Assembly (NCBI GenBank): GCA_048054495.1
Contig: JBGMQN010000131.1
Location: forward strand, 5,977-69,976
From: JADFRG01 sp048054495
Lineage (GTDB): Bacteria > Chloroflexota > Anaerolineae > Anaerolineales > E44-bin32
DNA: 64,000 nucleotides
Direction: 5' to 3'
Part shown: one piece after another, positions 62,500 to 64,000 of the stretch
How positions within the stretch are numbered: position 1 is the first letter of the stretch
Layout: each line of letters begins with the position of its first letter
The notes under the pieces: model-generated
What the model saw: the letters and a program-made list of their open reading frames with translations, nothing else
Told to the model about the DNA's origin: nothing
Database searches by the model: none
Translations under genes and position numbers: made by a program

Positions 62500-62615
62500 G
62501 GGAGCACCTGCCCGGAAGGGAATGGGGGTGCCTCATTGAGGCAGCCCCGCCGGCAACGAGCCCACGCCGCCTCCCCTTTTGTCCCCATCCATTCATGGCC
62601 ACAAATTAAAGAATA

Positions 62616-62648
62616 AGGGCCGTCTCGTGCTGCTTTTGAGACGGCCCT
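62616..62648 (-). terminator. Terminator for the small secreted protein gene
   Basis: Perfect 11-bp stem AGGGCCGTCTC / GAGACGGCCCT with an 11-base loop. On the minus strand it is followed by TATTCTTTAATTT, on the plus strand by no T-run. Confidence 0.72.
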
Positions 62649-62716
62649 CATTGATTCGCGCAGCTCAAGCCTTCACTGCGGATGTAACTGCTGCGGGCGG
62701 GAAGGAAGCACGGAAT

Positions 62717-62974
62717 CTACTTGGTGAAGACCTGTGTTCCTGCCGGCGCGGGACTCTCTGCTTGTACGTGTTCCTGATCCGTAGCATATGCAACCTCGGC
62801 GATTGCAGAGGAACTCTGTCCCCTGATCGAAAGATCGGGGGAGGCGAGCCAATTCCCCAGGGCCAATGCTGCGAGCAATGCTACGCTCAGGGCAACTGCC
62901 AGTTTCTTCCCTAACGTGCCGGGAGAAGATCGCCGACCCTCTTCCCATTCGACCATTCCAAGACTGATCTTCAT
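62717..62974 (-). CDS. Small membrane-anchored or secreted protein of unknown function
   Basis: An 85-residue protein: a charged N-terminus (MKISLGMVEWEEGRRSS), one hydrophobic segment KKLAVALSVALLAALALGNWL (signal or anchor) and a 40-residue polar tail. ATG 62974 has a perfect GGAGG ribosome-binding site five bases upstream and the gene has its own terminator, which together support expression. No family is recognised. Confidence 0.65.
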   Translation of the reverse strand: MKISLGMVEWEEGRRSSPGTLGKKLAVALSVALLAALALGNWLASPDLSIRGQSSSAIAEVAYATDQEHVQAESPAPAGTQVFTK

Positions 62975-63212
62975 CGCTTCCTCCGGTCTGTATCTGCTGA
63001 CTGACCACAGGGTAGCGATGCAGCGTTACATCATTGTGGGGACGATCGTTTATTTAGCGTATTTTCCCGAGGCCCATAACGACGACCTAATCGAACATTC
63101 GGATCCTATGTTCCCGTTCGTGATCGACATGTCAGCCAAATCCCAATTCCATGCGTGAGCAAGCAGAGGCCCTGGGATCGCCAGAACCCAAAACTCGACA
63201 CGACTGTCTGGG

Positions 63213-63234
63213 TTGACTAAGTCAAAGACTTAGT
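63213..63234 (+). promoter_or_regulatory. Promoter/operator of the toxin-antitoxin operon
   Basis: ACTAAGTC-aaa-GACTTAGT (63216-63234) is a perfect 8-bp-arm palindrome overlapping a TTGACT -35 element (63213-63218). Such dyads are the usual binding sites of Phd-type antitoxins and their toxin complexes. Confidence 0.68.
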
Positions 63235-63257
63235 TTAGTGTTCAGGTAGAGGCGAGA

Positions 63258-63494
63258 ATGCAGATCACAGTGAACATCCACGAGGCCAAGACGCACCTTT
63301 CGAGACTCCTGGTTCGGGTCATGGGAGGCGAGGAGATCGTTATCGCCAAAGCCGGTAAGCCTATCGCGCGGTTGGTGCCCTTCGAGGCGAGCCTGGCTGA
63401 GCGAGTACCGGGTTCGGCGCGCGGCAAGATCGTGATCGCGCCAGATTTTGAAGACCCGCTGCCCGAAGAGATGCTTGAGGGATTTGAGGGGTGA
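63258..63494 (+). CDS. Phd/YefM-type antitoxin
   Basis: A 78-residue antitoxin beginning MQITVNIHEAKTHLSRLLVR, the canonical Phd/YefM DNA-binding fold, followed by GGEEIVIAKAGKPIARLVP and an acidic flexible tail that would wrap the toxin. Its stop overlaps the toxin start as GTGA. Confidence 0.9.
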   Translation: MQITVNIHEAKTHLSRLLVRVMGGEEIVIAKAGKPIARLVPFEASLAERVPGSARGKIVIAPDFEDPLPEEMLEGFEG

Positions 63495-63880
63495 ACCTGA
63501 TTGTCGATACCCAGGTGTTTCTCTGGTGGCTCGTGGATGATGGCGCGCTCTCTGAGAGAGCGCGCGATCTCATGAGGGACGCAGGCAACACGCTTTACCT
63601 CAGCGCAGTTAGCGCTTGGGAGATTGCAATAAAGGCCGCTTTGGGAAGGCTAGAGCTCAGCGGCGATCCGACCATCGTAGTGCCGGAGCAGATGGCGGCG
63701 AACTCCATTGAACCGCTGCCGATGCAGATCAGCCACGCCCTTCACGTAAATAGCCTGCCTCCACACCACCGAGATCCGTTTGACCGCATGTTGGTAGCTC
63801 AATCGCAGATCGAGAGCCTGCCGATCCTCACGTCGGACGCGCGCATTGGGCATTACGACGTCGAAGTCGTTTGGAAATAG
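63491..63880 (+). CDS. vapC: PIN-domain toxin (VapC family)
   Basis: A 129-residue PIN-domain ribonuclease. Acidic residues are in place: Asp in LIVDTQVFLWWL, Glu in SAWEIAIKAALGRLE, Asp in HRDPFDRMLVAQ and LPILTSDARI. The DTQVFLWW opening is typical of Phd-partnered VapC toxins that cut tRNA or rRNA. It is coupled to the antitoxin gene by a four-base overlap. Confidence 0.9.
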   Translation: MNLIVDTQVFLWWLVDDGALSERARDLMRDAGNTLYLSAVSAWEIAIKAALGRLELSGDPTIVVPEQMAANSIEPLPMQISHALHVNSLPPHHRDPFDRMLVAQSQIESLPILTSDARIGHYDVEVVWK

Positions 63881-63972
63881 GGCGGCTATGGCTTCGGCCG
63901 CACTCCCGCTCGGGACCGCAGGTGGTGATCTATCGGTTCCGTTTAGACACGCGATAAGGGGGTCTGCCATAC

Positions 63973-64000
63973 AACAATGCCCGGCGTGCCGGGCGTTGTT
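63973..64000. terminator. Bidirectional-type stem-loop at the right edge
   Basis: AACAATGCCCGGC-gt-GCCGGGCGTTGTT, a 13-bp stem with one G-T pair reaching the last base of the window, 92 bases after the toxin gene. Sequence beyond it is not available, so termination is presumed. Confidence 0.5.

Overview
The window reads as GC-rich bacterial chromosome, most likely from a member of the Chloroflexota (Anaerolineae-like or a neighbouring class). This rests on several features together: many lipoproteins with Pro/Thr/Glu-rich linkers after the lipobox, an R3H/Ycf45-type AAA ATPase, DUF711, a TIGR03617-like F420-dependent oxidoreductase, YwiC, Gmad2 and TolB-propeller proteins, and two Gram-positive-type LexA boxes (TAGAAC-N4-GTTCTA). 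Placement below the phylum is inference. It looks like a metagenome assembly: four runs of exactly 100 N are each flanked by an identical 55-base repeat, so contigs overlapping by 55 bases were scaffolded instead of merged. Removing one copy plus the Ns (155 bases) restores a single open frame in all four affected genes. I treat these genes as intact.

Layout. 1-2.8 kb (minus strand): phosphate-limitation block phoB-phoR-pstS with a candidate Pho box of 11-bp direct repeats before pstS. 2.9-8.2 kb: PQQ-type sugar dehydrogenase lipoprotein, YwiC, a LuxR-type regulator behind a near-perfect promoter with a LexA box in its spacer, a Yip1-like membrane protein and a four-repeat Gmad2 surface protein. 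8.4-13.8 kb: an unrecognised 492-residue protein, plsC plus haloalkane dehalogenase, and a PknB-like kinase with a TolB propeller. 14.1-18.1 kb: the most interesting region, a LexA-box operon of a degenerate RecA-like protein, a 90-residue helical protein, a family B DNA polymerase and a four-helix membrane protein. 18.1-19.4 kb: infC-rpmI-rplT. 19.5-31.2 kb: mainly housekeeping genes (DUF711, PcrA helicase, GalE, isocitrate dehydrogenase, endonuclease III, UPF0173 hydrolase, MFS transporter, GAF histidine kinase, dnaN).

31.3-45.8 kb: a PEP/pyruvate-binding-domain protein, pcm, a sugar ABC importer lacking its ATPase, secreted EEP-family lipoprotein, alkaline-phosphatase-superfamily enzyme, molybdopterin oxidoreductase, DUF4139 lipoprotein, a phosphoribosyltransferase and an ArsR-DUF2087 regulator. 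45.8-51.2 kb (minus strand): ABC-2 exporter, YhfC and GntR block with an array of six octamer repeats upstream. 51.3-56.1 kb: pdxS, then pdxT-acetyltransferase-R3H ATPase-tmk with overlapping stops and starts. 56.2-64 kb: FmdB, gmk, ferredoxin-NADP reductase, F420 oxidoreductase, CsaA, a lysyl oxidase fused to a degenerate metallo-beta-lactamase fold, a small secreted protein and a Phd/VapC toxin-antitoxin pair with a palindromic operator.

How it fits together: the two identical LexA boxes tie the LuxR regulator and the polymerase operon to DNA damage. The polymerase keeps its catalytic aspartates but has lost proofreading motifs, so the operon looks like an SOS mutagenesis cassette built on a B-family enzyme instead of ImuB/DnaE2. 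No rRNA, tRNA, CRISPR array or intact insertion sequence was seen.
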